A DNA stretch of 64,000 bases from Enoplolaimus lenunculus (taxonomy: Eukaryota; Nematoda; Enoplea; Enoplida; Thoracostomopsidae). The notes below the pieces were generated by a model, which searched no databases, had not been told where the DNA came from, and saw only the letters and a program-made list of their open reading frames with translations. Each line of letters starts with the position of its first letter. Positions within the stretch are counted from its first letter, which is position 1. This document shows positions 36,801-46,876 of the stretch, piece after piece. The translations under genes and the position numbers were made by a program. The stretch spans positions 62,001-126,000 of the forward strand of contig JASANG010002616.1 in the NCBI GenBank assembly GCA_030248215.1, read 5' to 3'.

Positions 36801-39800
36801 TATAATTAAAGATAGAAATCGTTGGAGAGGCTTACCGCGTGGCGCCGTGGTACAGCGTGTGCCTAAATATCCGTAGGTCGCTAGTACAAGCCAATCGGCA
36901 GCCCGCTTCGCTTCACTGTAAATTTCAGTGAGTTGATTTTAACTCAGAATGAGTTGAATCACTCAGTCTGAGTTAGGACTGTCTGAACTCAGAATTTTGA
37001 GTTGATTCAATTCATTCTGAGTTAATTGATCAACTCACCCAGAGTCAACTCAACTGAGACTGAGAATCAACTTAACTCAGAGTTGAGTTAATGCATACTG
37101 ATTTTAATTCAGAAATACCTAACTCGCTAGCTAAATTGATTAATCAACTCATTGGAATTTACAGTGTCGCTGTTTTAAACAGACATGCAGATTCGTTGAA
37201 GGCAAGGTTTCATTTCCCAAACGCGTGGTATACAAAAAGTTGTTTTGCGAACAAGCGATAAAATTGTTACCGGCGGCGATAAGTCAAGGTCTTCTAAAGC
37301 TTTGACAGAGCGCATTTTAACACGTTTCCGTCTAGAAATTTTCAGAAAAACGTATGCCTGAACAATGTCTTATAGACTTTTCAGCAAGCTGGGTATAATA
37401 GCAGGCTAAATGTACAAGATTATCTAGGACAAACTATTAAAATACGATGTCATTGAAACGCTGACACAGCAAAGCTGATGGGCGGACCGATTGTTTTACG
37501 GGAGCTCTAGACTGAGTTTTTTAGGCTTAGAATTGGGTTTATTACATTTTTCTACGCTTGGACTTTTAACCCGAATAAGAGGGGGGTAATAAGAGAAGGT
37601 CCTCATTTTGAGTCCCAATCAATAGGAATCCGTATCCGTAATAAGAGTCCGTAAGCGGATAGAGTCCCGAAACCCTAATTAGAGTCCATAAATGTCAATT
37701 AGCCAAAATTGTAACGCATAGATGACTCCAGGACCAAATAACTTGAGTTCGAAACTTTGAGGCGTACTTCTTCAAAGTACATTCCTAAGTATATCCTTGC
37801 ATGATCGCTCAAGCTATTGACACAAGACAAATAAACGTTTAATTCAACGGATTGTTGCAATACCGGATATATATCGGTAACGAAGGGCGGTATTGGGCGC
37901 GTTAAAAATAAATAACAGTCCGTAACCGAATGACAGGGGTATTCTTTGGAGAGCCAAATAAATATCAGTCCCCCATCTTATTCGGGTCACTACAGTACTT
38001 AGTTGAAGAATATGCTTTAATCTACAGTTTCGGCTCTAAAACCAACACTGTGGAGACTCTTAATCCTTCTAACTTAACAGCGGGGACGGCATTGTATGTT
38101 CCTATGTTAAACTTGACAAAAATATTTCATTTCAGATGTCCAAGAACAGTCAGTCAGCGAAGAACTTGCGTTGAATTCAATGGAAAGCTACGAACGCGAA
38201 CTCAAAGCTCAATCTCGACCAGCTCCGTTGGCCCAAAATCCGTTTGTCGACGTCCTTCGACTGCTGTTTGAAGTGCCTGAAGAATTGAAAAAATTCTCAT
38301 TTGAATCTTCAAGTGAACTCGAATCAATTGTTGGGGTGAATTCAACCGTTGACACTGCATCAAATTCGACCGATTTTTCAGACGGCGGCGTCGCTCTGTC
38401 TGGTAAGGGTGTCAGGCTGTCTGGGAACGAGTCCGACGCAAGTCCAGACGGTGTCGGCAAAGATCAAAGACTTCCAGATGCGAAACGCATATTTCAACTG
38501 TTGACGAGTCATCCGCGGATTCTAAGAAGTTTTCTGAGAGATTTAAATGTTGTTGACGCTGCAGGATGGCTGTTACCCCAGACGTCTGAGACTCTGGACT
38601 CAGTGGCAGCCCGGGCCGGCGTTCACCCAGACGTACGAGCGGACTACTATGCACCGCCTCTTGCAAGGATCATTGAAGAAGATGCTGCGTTCGGATACGG
38701 AGGACAAACTGGGATTGTTCCAGATATTATTGGTATATTAAGGGATTGACCAGGGGGGTGATGAGCTACAGAGATCATACCCCTTTTGAGATTTTTCTAA
38801 AAAAGTTTTCGGATATTTTTCAGTTTTTAACACAAAAACTTTCGTCTTCTGCGAAATTTTAAATAAAGTTAACCAACTTTTTGTTTGAAAATCACTGGCC
38901 ACGCCTATGAGTTCAACGTGACAGCGGCGGATTTAGAAATTTTGGCTGGAAATTAAAAATTTTGCTTTTCGATATACAGCAAATGTTTCAATATTTTAAG
39001 ACTTACAGATTTCATCGAAGTGGCAAAATTTTGTTAACTCGTGGCGTATGCCTTGAATGATTTTCTGCTGTGAATATGCCTACATTGTAAATCCGAGTGA
39101 GTTGATTTTAACTCAGAATGAGTTGAATCACTCTCAGTCTGAGTTAGGACATTGAGAACTCAAAATTCTGAGTCAATAAAACTCACTCTGACATATTTAT
39201 TCAACTTACGCGGAATCAAGTGAACTCAAAGTACGGAGCAACTCAACTCAGAGTGAGTTAATAATGTTTACAGTTATTAACTCAGAAATAACTAACTCTT
39301 TAGCTGAGTTCATTAATGAACGCACTGGAATTTACAGTATAAACAGGTTTCATTTGTGGGCTACTTTCTATTACTACAATGCCAAAGACATCAGGGTACA
39401 ACCGGACGATTGCTCTGGCATCCGGTAGAAAATAGACCTCCGGCTCTGGTAGAATTTTTGCCGGCGGTTCCCGAAATTCCGGTAATAATAATTTGAATAT
39501 TTTTCATACAGGATGTGCGGCCCATGTATAGAACAGGGCCGTAACAGTAGTATAAGCATATTCCTAAGCCAAGTAAGCCTTAGCCTAAACGTAAGAATAA
39601 GCCTATACTTAAGCCTAAGCAAAAAAGTTAGTCTAAAGCTTAAACTGACCCTATTACAGCCCCGCCAAAGAACGATCCGACCTTATTCTATGCATGGACC
39701 GGCTGTGCTGTGCAGTTGGTATATTCTTAACTTTAAAGCAATTCATGGTTCAAAAGGAATGTGCAACAAAAATGTTATCCCATAATTGAAAGATTAGTGT

Positions 39801-42800
39801 TACAATTCGCAAAATCAACATGTTTGTTTTCTAATTTCGTTCCACTGGTTCGGGCTCCAGTTCTATTTCACCTCCGGTTCCGGCAAAATGTTTTGACTTC
39901 TGGTTCGGGCTCCAGTTCTATTCACCTCCGGTTGCAGTCTGCAAGACATTTTGTTTCATAAAAATACTGCGACAAATGTAAACTTTTTTTCGCTAACTGG
40001 TGATAGATGCTAAACACATTTAAGAAAAACATTTCAGTATATTTCAGGCGGTTTCGGCAAATGGCTGCACGGTCGTATTTTGAACGCTGATCAATTTGAA
40101 GAAAAAGACAGCAAGCACGACGGTGAAAGCAACGAAGACTCCAACGACAAGCGAGAATTAGCAAAGGAAATGATCAGAAATTTTCCCGCAGTTGAATTTA
40201 ATATATTTTCAATGCTACCATCAGCAGATTACAGTACTATTTTAGCGTTGATCGAAGAAGTTGCTGCTCCGTGTGATTTTGTTGAAGCACTGCGCGATAG
40301 TGCAATCCTCACAGCAAACAGTGGCACTAAACGCAATGAACAACCAGTGGCGAATGTCAAAGACAACATCAAAGAAAACGCCGACAAATCAACAAAAACG
40401 AACGACTCAAACGAAGACACCGAAAAAGCGGCAACATCAAAAGAAAAGTCTGCTAGTGACGATAACTCAGCGAAGAACAAGGATCAAAACGAAACCGACA
40501 AAAATAGCATCGAAAACGACAACGAAAAAACTGGAATCGCCGAAAACGATGACGTCATCGTTCCACGCGCACCATTTGAGCCAGCGGCAATTGGAAACGA
40601 TTTATTCAGTAATGGCGGTGAAGCGACAAGGCGTCGAATTGTTATTCCTGGATCTACGAATTATTCTTACGCTAAAGACGGTTCTTCAATTATTGACGTG
40701 GACTTTTTTGTCATCGAAAATGGCTTTGCAGCTGCCGAAAGAACATATTACGGAGCGTCGGCGGAAACTCAACTCGCAACAAGCTTTCTTTACGCTTTAA
40801 TGTATCATTTACATGAATTGCCGTATTTTTTGAAAACTCATTTTCCAGGACGTGTCTTGGATACGTTGTATTTACTGGATCAAATGTGGAGTCCCCGAGC
40901 AGAACTGAGGGATGTGCTGAACGATATTTATATTGCTACGCTCGGCGAAGAGGTAAGATATTATATGTTGATCACGTTTTCGCTCGGGCCCGTAGACAGA
41001 ATGGGGCCAAAGGGACTCTGCCTGACCCTGGAATAAAAGTTTTCTACCCCCCGAGCAAGGTGAGCTGGCTGGTCACGGGCTTACTTTTCGCGTATACCTA
41101 GTGTACACTGCCTACGATACTTTAAAGCCATATTCACACGTGCATGTTTTTGCAGCAAAAACTTGCACATGCCGCTGGATGTGCCATTTGGTCACAAAAC
41201 AACTTTGAAGTTCTTGCAGCTGTAATTTATTAACTGGAATTCGCGCTTTTAAAATTAATCCATACGTGTGAACGCAGCTGCAAGTCGCTTGAATTTATGC
41301 ACCTGTATTTTGATTGGCCTCTCGGAAGACACGCTGTTGAGCGCATCGGAAATAATTCTGATTTTTTCAATTTATCCAAGAAGCTTAAATTAATTCAAAC
41401 ATCAAACATGTTTGATATTTCGCCGTCTACGGCGATTTTGACGGGGGCTGTATTAGATTTTTATGCAATAAATAGAAATTGTATCATTACGAAAAAGTTT
41501 TAAGTCAAGAAATTTCGAATAGAGCCTTCTTTACGCGTGATTGTTTCTTGCAGTTAAAACTTGCAGTTGCAAGTTTTTTTCAAAAATTCATTCGATGAAC
41601 TTGCAGATGCAATTTATTCATTATGAATATGTGTGAAGAATTAATTCATAGACATGAATAGTATTGCAAGTCGAATTAATTTTCATCATTGCCCGAACAG
41701 ATAAATCGTAGCTTATGCGTGATATTTATTGCAGTCGACAGCAAATTATTCATATAAATTCATGTCAATATTCAAAATGGAAATGAAATTTTATTGTTCA
41801 TACTTCCAGCTGCAAGGAACGTGTGCAAGTTGCAGCTGACTCGCTGCAAAAACTTGCACGTGTGACTAGGGCTTTAGGGCCGAACCGTCTGCAAACGTTA
41901 AACTCAACATACAAGAAAAATGACTAAAATGCAAATGATGTGCCATATTTCGAAGTTTCGCTGTTAATTCGAAATTTCACAATCAATCAGCAACTGGTGA
42001 TAGGTGCTACTTGCATTTGAGAATATAGACCTACGACCCAAGTTAGCATAGAATGTGTCGCTGGCAAAGCGACCTGGAGCCTCTGAGTTATAATCGTATG
42101 GGACAACCGTCTAATCTATGACCTAACCTGATACAAAATGACTAAAATATTTGACCCGATACGCTTTGCTCGCGAGAAGCCAAACGCAATTTTTGTGGCA
42201 TAAAAGTTAAAATTTGTAAGCCAGGCACTTTCACGCTGTAGATTCTAGTGCATTGATTTTAACTCAGAATGAGTTGAAGGCACTCAGAAGTCTGAGCTCT
42301 GAATTAGGTCTTTCAGAACTCAGAACTCTGAATTGAATGAACTCATTCTGAGTAAATTAATTAACGCACCCGGAATTAAATCAGCTCAGAGTGCGTTAAT
42401 ATTTACTGTTATTAACTCAGAAGCACCCTGAAATGGCTAATTCTGTCTCCGAGTTAATTAATCAACTCATTTGAATTTACAGTGGCACCGTTTTGCTACA
42501 GAAAAGTTTTTTGATAAATGGGTGCGTCCGCCCGCCCCCCTTTTGCATCGGCTCCCAGCTGGTTAACTGATTTCCAACTTTGTTTCAGGTATCGGAATTT
42601 GTTCGTAAAGGCAAACGTCGGCAGCAGACTAAAATTCGTCCGCGGGATTCGAAACGCATTTTGAGGCGTTTGTTTGGGCCTTCCGTTAGTTTAAGCGGAT
42701 CGAATGGATTGTATTCTAAGGTAAGTTGAGCCTGATTTTACCTTGGCTGGCAACGTCAGGTTAATTTTATTGTTTTCGCTTTTGTCATTTTTGGCCAATA

Positions 42801-45429
42801 TTAACCCCTTCTCACATTGAGTTGCCTATAGGCAACTCAGCGCAGTGTATATACCTTAAATAATATATATCGCACCGTGTTTAACAATTGCAACACGTAT
42901 ACATACTTTTAAATCACCACAAGACGTGAAAGCCCCCTCGTGCTCGAGCGTCAAGCTCCTATAGCTGAGTGGTGATGGAATACGCCTCCCACTCCAGTCA
43001 CTGGAGTTCGAATCCTAGCATAAAGTAGGTCTCAGGGGAAATAGAAAATATTCATGTGAGAAAGGGTTAAGCGAAAATTTTTTAGCGATTTTTTATCTCT
43101 GATGATATTGTTTATGGCATAACCGATACGTTAGACGCGTTTGGACCTTATAAACACATTCAACGTTGTAGTTTAAGTCTATCAAGCCCTATTCACACGA
43201 GCAAGTTTTGTTTGAAAACTCTTACACAAATTCTCGCTACTAAAATGCAGTAGTACAAGAGTCGGATGCAGACATTCAATGGAACCGGTCCGGTAACCCG
43301 CAACGGAGGCAGAAGAAAGCTCAGCCCTCGCTATAGGAACATTTTGGTTCCTTAGCAAAGTTTGAACCTCGACGGTAAAGTTGTCAAAATCCCGTGGACG
43401 TCCATCCTAAGTTTTTTTGTAGCGTCTCTCCCTATCGAAAGGAGCAGACTACAGAGTTGAAATGTGTCCTGTCAATTTTATAACGTTTAATAAAACGCAA
43501 TTTTTACTGTATGCTACATACGTCAATATTTTGAGACGGGAAAAAATTGTAAGATAGGATGAACCTTACAATTTATATCACAAATAAGTTTTGTTTATGT
43601 TTTTTTTCAGGTTCAATCAATCGCTCATGGCATCCTTCCAATTGAAAAGAAACAACACATTTATCGAAATAAAGCATTTGCTGGATTTCCTGGATACGGA
43701 TCTGCCGGTAAACGAGGATTGTTGGAGGTGAGGTGTATTTGTTGTTTAGTCTATGTAGGAACCGGGATTTGAGACTTTTTAAGCTAAGCAACTGGAAAAA
43801 CACCTTACAGAGCGAGGCTCGAATGAGCGCAGCATCCGTACGATTTTGAATTTGCAAGGTTGCGCTATATCGTTGGACAATTCGGCTCATCTTACTTTAA
43901 AGGGCAGGCCAGATTTCTTGTGGGTCTATAAAAGAGTAGGTTTTTATAGAGTCTAGATTACATTTTTTGCTTAGGCTTAGCCTTAGGATTTCATTTTTGC
44001 AACGCTTTGGTTTAGGATTGACCTTAGGAATACGCTTAATCTACTGTTACGCACCATTAATATTGACGGACAATTCTAATGCCTTGCGGTGCCGCCCAAA
44101 TGTTCGGCATCGTTGCCATCCAATTTGTAAATATAAAAACTTATTAATTTTCGTCTCCGTGAATACCCTCAGCAAAAATGTTAACCAGTAATGGTAAACG
44201 ACAGCGCAGGGTAATAAAGTAGCTATATATGTCGTAGCGCAAGCTGTAATTCAGCCCAATTCCGAATTGAGCAAGTCCAGTGCCGCGCAATTGAGCTGCG
44301 ATATGTAACATTAATTTTTGGGATAAGGCTTTAGGAGATATTAGGTTTTGTAGAAATTATATTTAATGTTTTTGTTTTATTTTTCAGGTATCACAACCGA
44401 AATATGCCGGTTCGTGTCCTGATAATTATCGTTGTTTGTCGATGGAAGCAAGTTCTACGGACGGTGTGTGTTGTCCTGAGCCAGGTAAGTGCTAACCGTA
44501 GTTGGCAGGGATATTCTCGCTATCTAAAAATTTTTCTGTCTAAAAAGTTCTTACCAAATATTTCGATATGTTAGCACTGAGAAATTACGCCGATCACTCA
44601 AATTATGTGAGATTATTGTGATACTGTAGCGACCCGAATAAGAGGGGGACGCCATTTTGAGTCTCAATCAATACGGGTCCATATCCATAATAAGAGTTCG
44701 TAAAGCGGATAGAGTCCCTAAACCCTAATTAGAGTCCATAAATGTCAATTATCCCAAATTGTAGCGCATAAATGACTCCATGACCAAATAAGGTTGAGTT
44801 CGAAAGTATAAAGCGTACTTAAGATTTGAAAGTAGTCTGTCACCAAATAACAAGGGTTTCCTATGAAGAGGGCAAATAAATATAAGTCCCACCTCTTATT
44901 CGGGTCACTACAGTAATCGCGACGTATTTTAAAGCTATTTAGCTAACAAATCACGCTGTGAGCTTCAGATGAACAGTTTGCATCGCAAAATTTTTTAACT
45001 GCATAATACGTCATATATATTTATATACACAGCTCATAAATGGTGCGTCAAATAGACTCTCTCCACAGTAGGCTCTGCGGGACTACACAAATCGATTCAA
45101 ATTCGACTCTGAAAGATTCAAACTCGTCTCACTACGTTGCACATTTGATTCTGGCGGAGTCGAATTTGACTCAGTTTGCGTAATCCTGTAAAGCCTATTT
45201 CGGAGAGAGCCAATAAGACTCGCCATTTTTTGCAGTGTATATAATATGTATTATTTTAGCACATTTTGTGAAATGTCCTTTCGGCGATAAACTCGAAAAC
45301 GCAGTGTGCAATCCAACTCTTGGCGATCTGAAGAACAACTTCCTCGCGTGTCCGACAAACACTCATTACTGTTATCAGTATAAGCTTATTCGACATCGTG
45401 GTGAAATTTGTTGTCCAAGACGTAATTAA
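27897..45429 (+). CDS. Secreted EB-module and lustrin-module protein, 13 exons
   Basis: Exons: 27897-27996, 29659-29814, 31371-31490, 31780-31824, 32099-32221, 34284-34765, 36119-36320, 38136-38732, 40048-40952, 42589-42720, 43611-43727, 44388-44484, 45260-45429. All joins are in frame with GT-AG and give 1,081 residues. Residues 1-21 form a signal peptide. EB-type Cys modules lie at about 35-86, 87-140 and 142-182, each on class 1-1 exons, e.g. GGQCKTHFECYGLSICRFG and ESCESNDQC. A lustrin-like start (KCPFGDPLL) opens a long unrecognised region (about 190-993) with a polar Asn/Lys/Asp tract near 710-780 and Arg/Lys-rich linkers (KRRQQ, KRILRRLFG). It ends with two lustrin-type modules (CPDNYRC...VCCPEP; KCPFGDKL...EICCPRRN). 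Probably extracellular or cuticle-related, which is inference. The least certain join is the 29814 donor, where a GGTTAG site was chosen because it keeps frame. Confidence 0.82.
28013..28274. mobile_element. Family C MITE in intron 1
   Basis: A complete copy starting 17 bases after the first donor site of the EB/lustrin gene. Confidence 0.8.
28474..28833 (+). mobile_element. Family A MITE with an internal insertion
   Basis: The left end and hexamer block are separated by about 170 bases of unrelated GC-richer sequence (28510-28680), so this copy was itself a target or captured DNA. It ends in TTTACATGGGCCC. Confidence 0.75.
29490..29631. mobile_element. Family N TIR element before exon 2
   Basis: GACTCTCTCCGAAATAG at the left and GTCGAATTTGACTCAG plus AGCCTATTTTG at the right match the better-preserved copy at 45038-45228. 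Its right end and the shared CCATTTTTTGCAGTGTAT lie just before the exon 2 acceptor. Confidence 0.6.
29930..30490. repeat. AT-rich degenerate tandem repeat, about 60 bp
   Basis: Eight or nine diverged units built from TGCAATTTTTTAACTTTT, AAAAATTCAA and TCAATTTTGAAGATTC. It lies in the intron between exons 2 and 3. Confidence 0.7.
30555..30752 (-). mobile_element. Family A MITE, reverse orientation
   Basis: TAGGCTTAGG-type hexamers read on the plus strand show the reversed orientation. Ends are CATGTAAAGAT and ATTCATTGGTC. Confidence 0.8.
31220..31356 (+). mobile_element. Family A MITE abutting exon 3
   Basis: A shortened copy that has lost most of the GCCTAA block. Its right end (TTTACATGAACC) is 14 bases before the exon at 31371, so the branch-point region of that intron must lie in or at the element. 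Confidence 0.8.
32352..32590 (+). mobile_element. tRNA-derived SINE, copy 3
   Basis: Leader TGTGAGACATGC, A box TAGCACAGTGG and B box GGTTCGATTCC, the last a near-perfect Pol III B box. It lies in the intron after exon 5, followed by a partial family G element (32590-32850). Confidence 0.75.
32857..33108. mobile_element. Family C MITE
   Basis: A complete intronic copy with ends CACTGTAAATTCCAATAA and GAAATTTACAGTG. Confidence 0.8.
33148..33356. mobile_element. Family M TIR element
   Basis: The left end is the reverse complement of the right end CTAACTGGTGATAGGTGC...ACATTTGAGAATAT, with few differences. Solo ends of the same type occur at 4264, 10050, 24488, 39993, 41985 and 51785. Confidence 0.65.
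33565..33800. mobile_element. Family J element, old copy
   Basis: GGCCCGTAGCCTGCTCACCT near the left part and CCCCCTGGCCCC...TACAGGCCCG at the right mirror each other. Related pieces lie at 34110-34235, 35830-35950, 36398-36567, 36613-36781, 40977-41085 and 50930-50985. Confidence 0.5.
34783..34912 (-). mobile_element. SINE fragment, reverse orientation
   Basis: Reads in reverse as the tRNA-like part and tail of the SINE (GGGGCTCGAACTCTCAACC is the reverse of the B-box region). It begins 17 bases after the donor at 34765. Confidence 0.65.
35041..35292. mobile_element. Family C MITE
   Basis: A complete copy. Two further, worn copies follow at about 35335-35563 and 35617-35807, so three sit in tandem in one intron. 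Confidence 0.78.
36361..36900 (+). mobile_element. SINE split by two family J insertions
   Basis: SINE leader at 36361-36397, middle at 36568-36612 and tRNA-like part from 36783. Family J sequence occupies the two gaps. The SINE is therefore older than both inserts. Confidence 0.7.
36613..36781. mobile_element. Family J MITE, hAT-like, with 8-bp duplication
   Basis: 169 bases flanked by the direct repeat CGTCAGCA (36605-36612 and 36782-36789). It starts with CAGGCC, and both ends resemble the family motif CAGGCCCGTAGCCAGCTCAC. An 8-bp duplication and a CAG start fit hAT. Confidence 0.75.
36914..37167. mobile_element. Family C MITE
   Basis: One of the best-preserved copies: CACTGTAAATTTCAGTGAG to GGAATTTACAGTG, with internal GAGTTGA/TCAACTC symmetry intact. 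Confidence 0.85.
37566..37997. mobile_element. Family F MITE
   Basis: Starts with ACCCGAATAAGAGGGGGG and ends with TTATTCGGGTCACTACAGTA, about 430 bases. The interior repeats AAGAGTCCGTAAGCGGATAG and AGAGTCCATAAATGTCAATT. It lies in the intron before exon 8 of the EB/lustrin gene. Confidence 0.8.
39083..39340. mobile_element. Family C MITE
   Basis: A complete copy with slightly worn ends (CATTGTAAATCC and GGAATTTACAGTA). Confidence 0.78.
39519..39700 (+). mobile_element. Family A MITE
   Basis: GGCCCATGTATAGAACAGGG start, hexamers at 39563-39630 and end TGCATGGACC. A family M solo end follows at 39993-40025, about 20 bases before the exon at 40048. Confidence 0.82.
41123..41875. mobile_element. 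Family B MITE, long copy
   Basis: About 750 bases with ends AAAGCCATATTCACACGTG and the reverse complement ACGTGTGACTAGGGCTTT. Arms are rich in CTTGCAGCTGCAAG palindromes. It lies in the intron after the exon ending at 40952. A lone left end is at 43188-43230. Confidence 0.8.
42232..42484. mobile_element. Family C MITE
   Basis: A complete copy about 105 bases before the exon at 42589. Confidence 0.78.
42801..43070 (+). mobile_element. Family K TTAA element with tRNA-like core, copy 1
   Basis: 270 bases bounded by TTAACCCCTTCTCACAT and ATGTGAGAAAGGGTTAA. The TTAA at both ends followed by CCC is what piggyBac-type transposons leave. Inside, TATAGCTGAGTGGTGATGG resembles a tRNA A box and GAGTTCGAATCCTAGC a B box. 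It lies in the intron after the exon ending at 42720. Confidence 0.8.
43748..43850 (-). mobile_element. SINE fragment, reverse orientation
   Basis: The tail and tRNA-like part of the SINE in reverse (AGCGAGGCTCGAATGAGCG), starting about 20 bases after the donor at 43727. Confidence 0.55.
43910..44071 (-). mobile_element. Family A MITE, worn reverse copy
   Basis: TTGCTTAGGCTTAGCCTTAGG hexamers between poorly kept ends. An old copy. Confidence 0.6.
44625..44916. mobile_element. Family F MITE
   Basis: Both ends are kept: TACTGTAGCGACCCGAATAAG and its reverse complement CTTATTCGGGTCACTACAGTA. Shorter than the 430-bp copies through an internal deletion. Confidence 0.82.
45038..45228. mobile_element. 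Family N MITE before the last exon
   Basis: The arms are long inverted repeats: ATAGACTCTCTCC...GTAGGCTCTGCGGGACTAC pairs with GTAATCCTGTAAAGCC...GGAGAGAGCC. It ends about 30 bases before the exon at 45260. Confidence 0.75.
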
Positions 45430-45443
45430 TTCAAGTTCAATCG

Positions 45444-45449
45444 AATAAA
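45444..45449 (+). terminator. Poly(A) signal of the EB/lustrin gene
   Basis: AATAAA 15 bases after the TAA stop, followed by an AT-rich stretch. It supports a genuine 3' end here. Confidence 0.6.
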
Positions 45450-45562
45450 AATTTTCAATTGCTGTCTATAACCGTTTGTCACATAGAGTCCGCTGTGACC
45501 AAATTAGCGCAACCTGTCAACGTGAATCAATTCTGGCTTGAAATTTAGGTTTTGTAATGAAA

Positions 45563-45843
45563 TAGAAAATAATCATATGAGGGCCAATGTAAATAACAGC
45601 GGCGGAACAGTATTATAAGCATATTTCTAAGCCCAAGCCTCAGCTTAAGCCTAAGCCTAAGCCTCAGCCTAAGCCTAAACCTAAGCCTAAGCGTAAGCGT
45701 AAGAATGAGCATATTATGAAGCCTAAGACTAAACCTAAGCCATGCAAAAAATTAGTCGAAACCTTAAGCTTACTGTATTCTAGTCCCGTAGAAAAACGTT
45801 CCACCCTGATCTTTACATGGGCCGAAATGAGAAAGGGTTAATA
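45563..45843 (+). mobile_element. Family K end fragment split by family A
   Basis: GAAATAGAAAATAATCATATGAG (left of the insert) and ATGAGAAAGGGTTAA (right of it) together match the last 37 bases of the K copies. A family A MITE lies between, with ATGAG present on both sides. Confidence 0.7.
45582..45823 (+). mobile_element. Family A MITE, richest in GCCTAA units
   Basis: Reference copy of the family: GGCCAATGTAAATAACAG left end, then about 100 bases almost wholly of GCCTAA and one-base variants (45630-45740), then AAAAAATTAGTC...CTTAAGCTTACT and a right end CTTTACATGGGCC. No coding capacity. Confidence 0.88.
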
Positions 45844-45999
45844 TTCAATTTTTTGACATAGGGAAATAGAAGTTGCATGAAATCGTAGCCAGACAGCATG
45901 GAAGCTGTTGATTGATAATTTGTTACAAAAAACTTACCCATTTCTTGGGCTATCGTAAGCCTAAGGTTAATTTAAAACCTAAACCTATCCGTGAAGTAC

Positions 46000-46652
46000 T
46001 AAAGCCCTATTCACACGTGCAAACTATTGCGACGAGAACTCGCAACTGCAACTTGCGCAAAATACTCGCAGCTGCAAGTATTTGCAAGAGTACATCACAT
46101 TCATTCTGAATGTTGACATGAATTTATATAAATAATTTGCAGACAACTGCTGAAAGTATGATGCAGAAGTTATAAATTATCAGTTCAGCAAATAATGAAT
46201 TAATTTCACTTGCATGGCTATTCATACCTATGAATTAATTCTTGGCGTATATTTATCATGAATATTCTGCAGCTGCAAGTTCTCTGAATGCATTTTCAAA
46301 CAAAATTTGCAGCTGCAAGTTTCAGCTGCAACGTGCGTGAAGAAAGCTTTGCTCGAAAATTAATTAATTGAAATTGAATTAATCTAAGGTTCTTGAATAA
46401 ATTCAAAGAGTCTGAATTAATTCAAGAAGCGCTTATCAACACAGTTTCCGACTGACCAATCAAAATGCAGGTACAAGAAATTCAAGTGACCTGCAAACGC
46501 ATTCACACGTATGATTAAATTTAATGGCATGAATTTCAGTAAATTATTTGCATCTGCAAGAAACTTCAAAGCAACTTTGTGACAAAACGTAGGTATGCAA
46601 GTTGTGCGTGCAATTTTTTGCGGCAAAAACTTGCACGTGTGAATAGGATTTA
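46000..46652. mobile_element. Family B MITE, long copy
   Basis: Ends AAAGCCCTATTCACACGTG and GCACGTGTGAATAGGATTT. The core has multiple GCAGCTGCAAG palindromes. Confidence 0.82.
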
Positions 46653-46674
46653 GAAGTGATTGAAAAACTTTTTT

Positions 46675-46876
46675 AGATCAGGGCCGTAACAGTAGTATGA
46701 GCATATTCCTTAGCCTAAGCCTAAGCGTAAAGAATCAGCTTATGCCTAAGCCTAAGCGTAAAGAATCAGCTTATGCCTAAGCCTAAGCTTAAGCACAAAA
46801 AAATTAATCCAACGCTTATGCTTACTCTATTTCAGTTCTGCTGAAAAACGATCCGACCGCTGATCTATAAATGGGC
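46675..46876 (+). mobile_element. Family A MITE
   Basis: The hexamer block contains a recent 36-base internal duplication (AAGAATCAGCTTATGCC twice). It ends in AAATGGGCC. Confidence 0.8.

Noticed and set aside
38209-38666. Minus-strand frames within exon 8 of the EB/lustrin gene
   Set aside because: Antisense shadows of a plus-strand exon with consistent phase and splice sites.
42958-43025. Possible tRNA gene inside family K
   Set aside because: The T-arm pairing is imperfect and the segment is an internal part of a TTAA-bounded repeat found twice.
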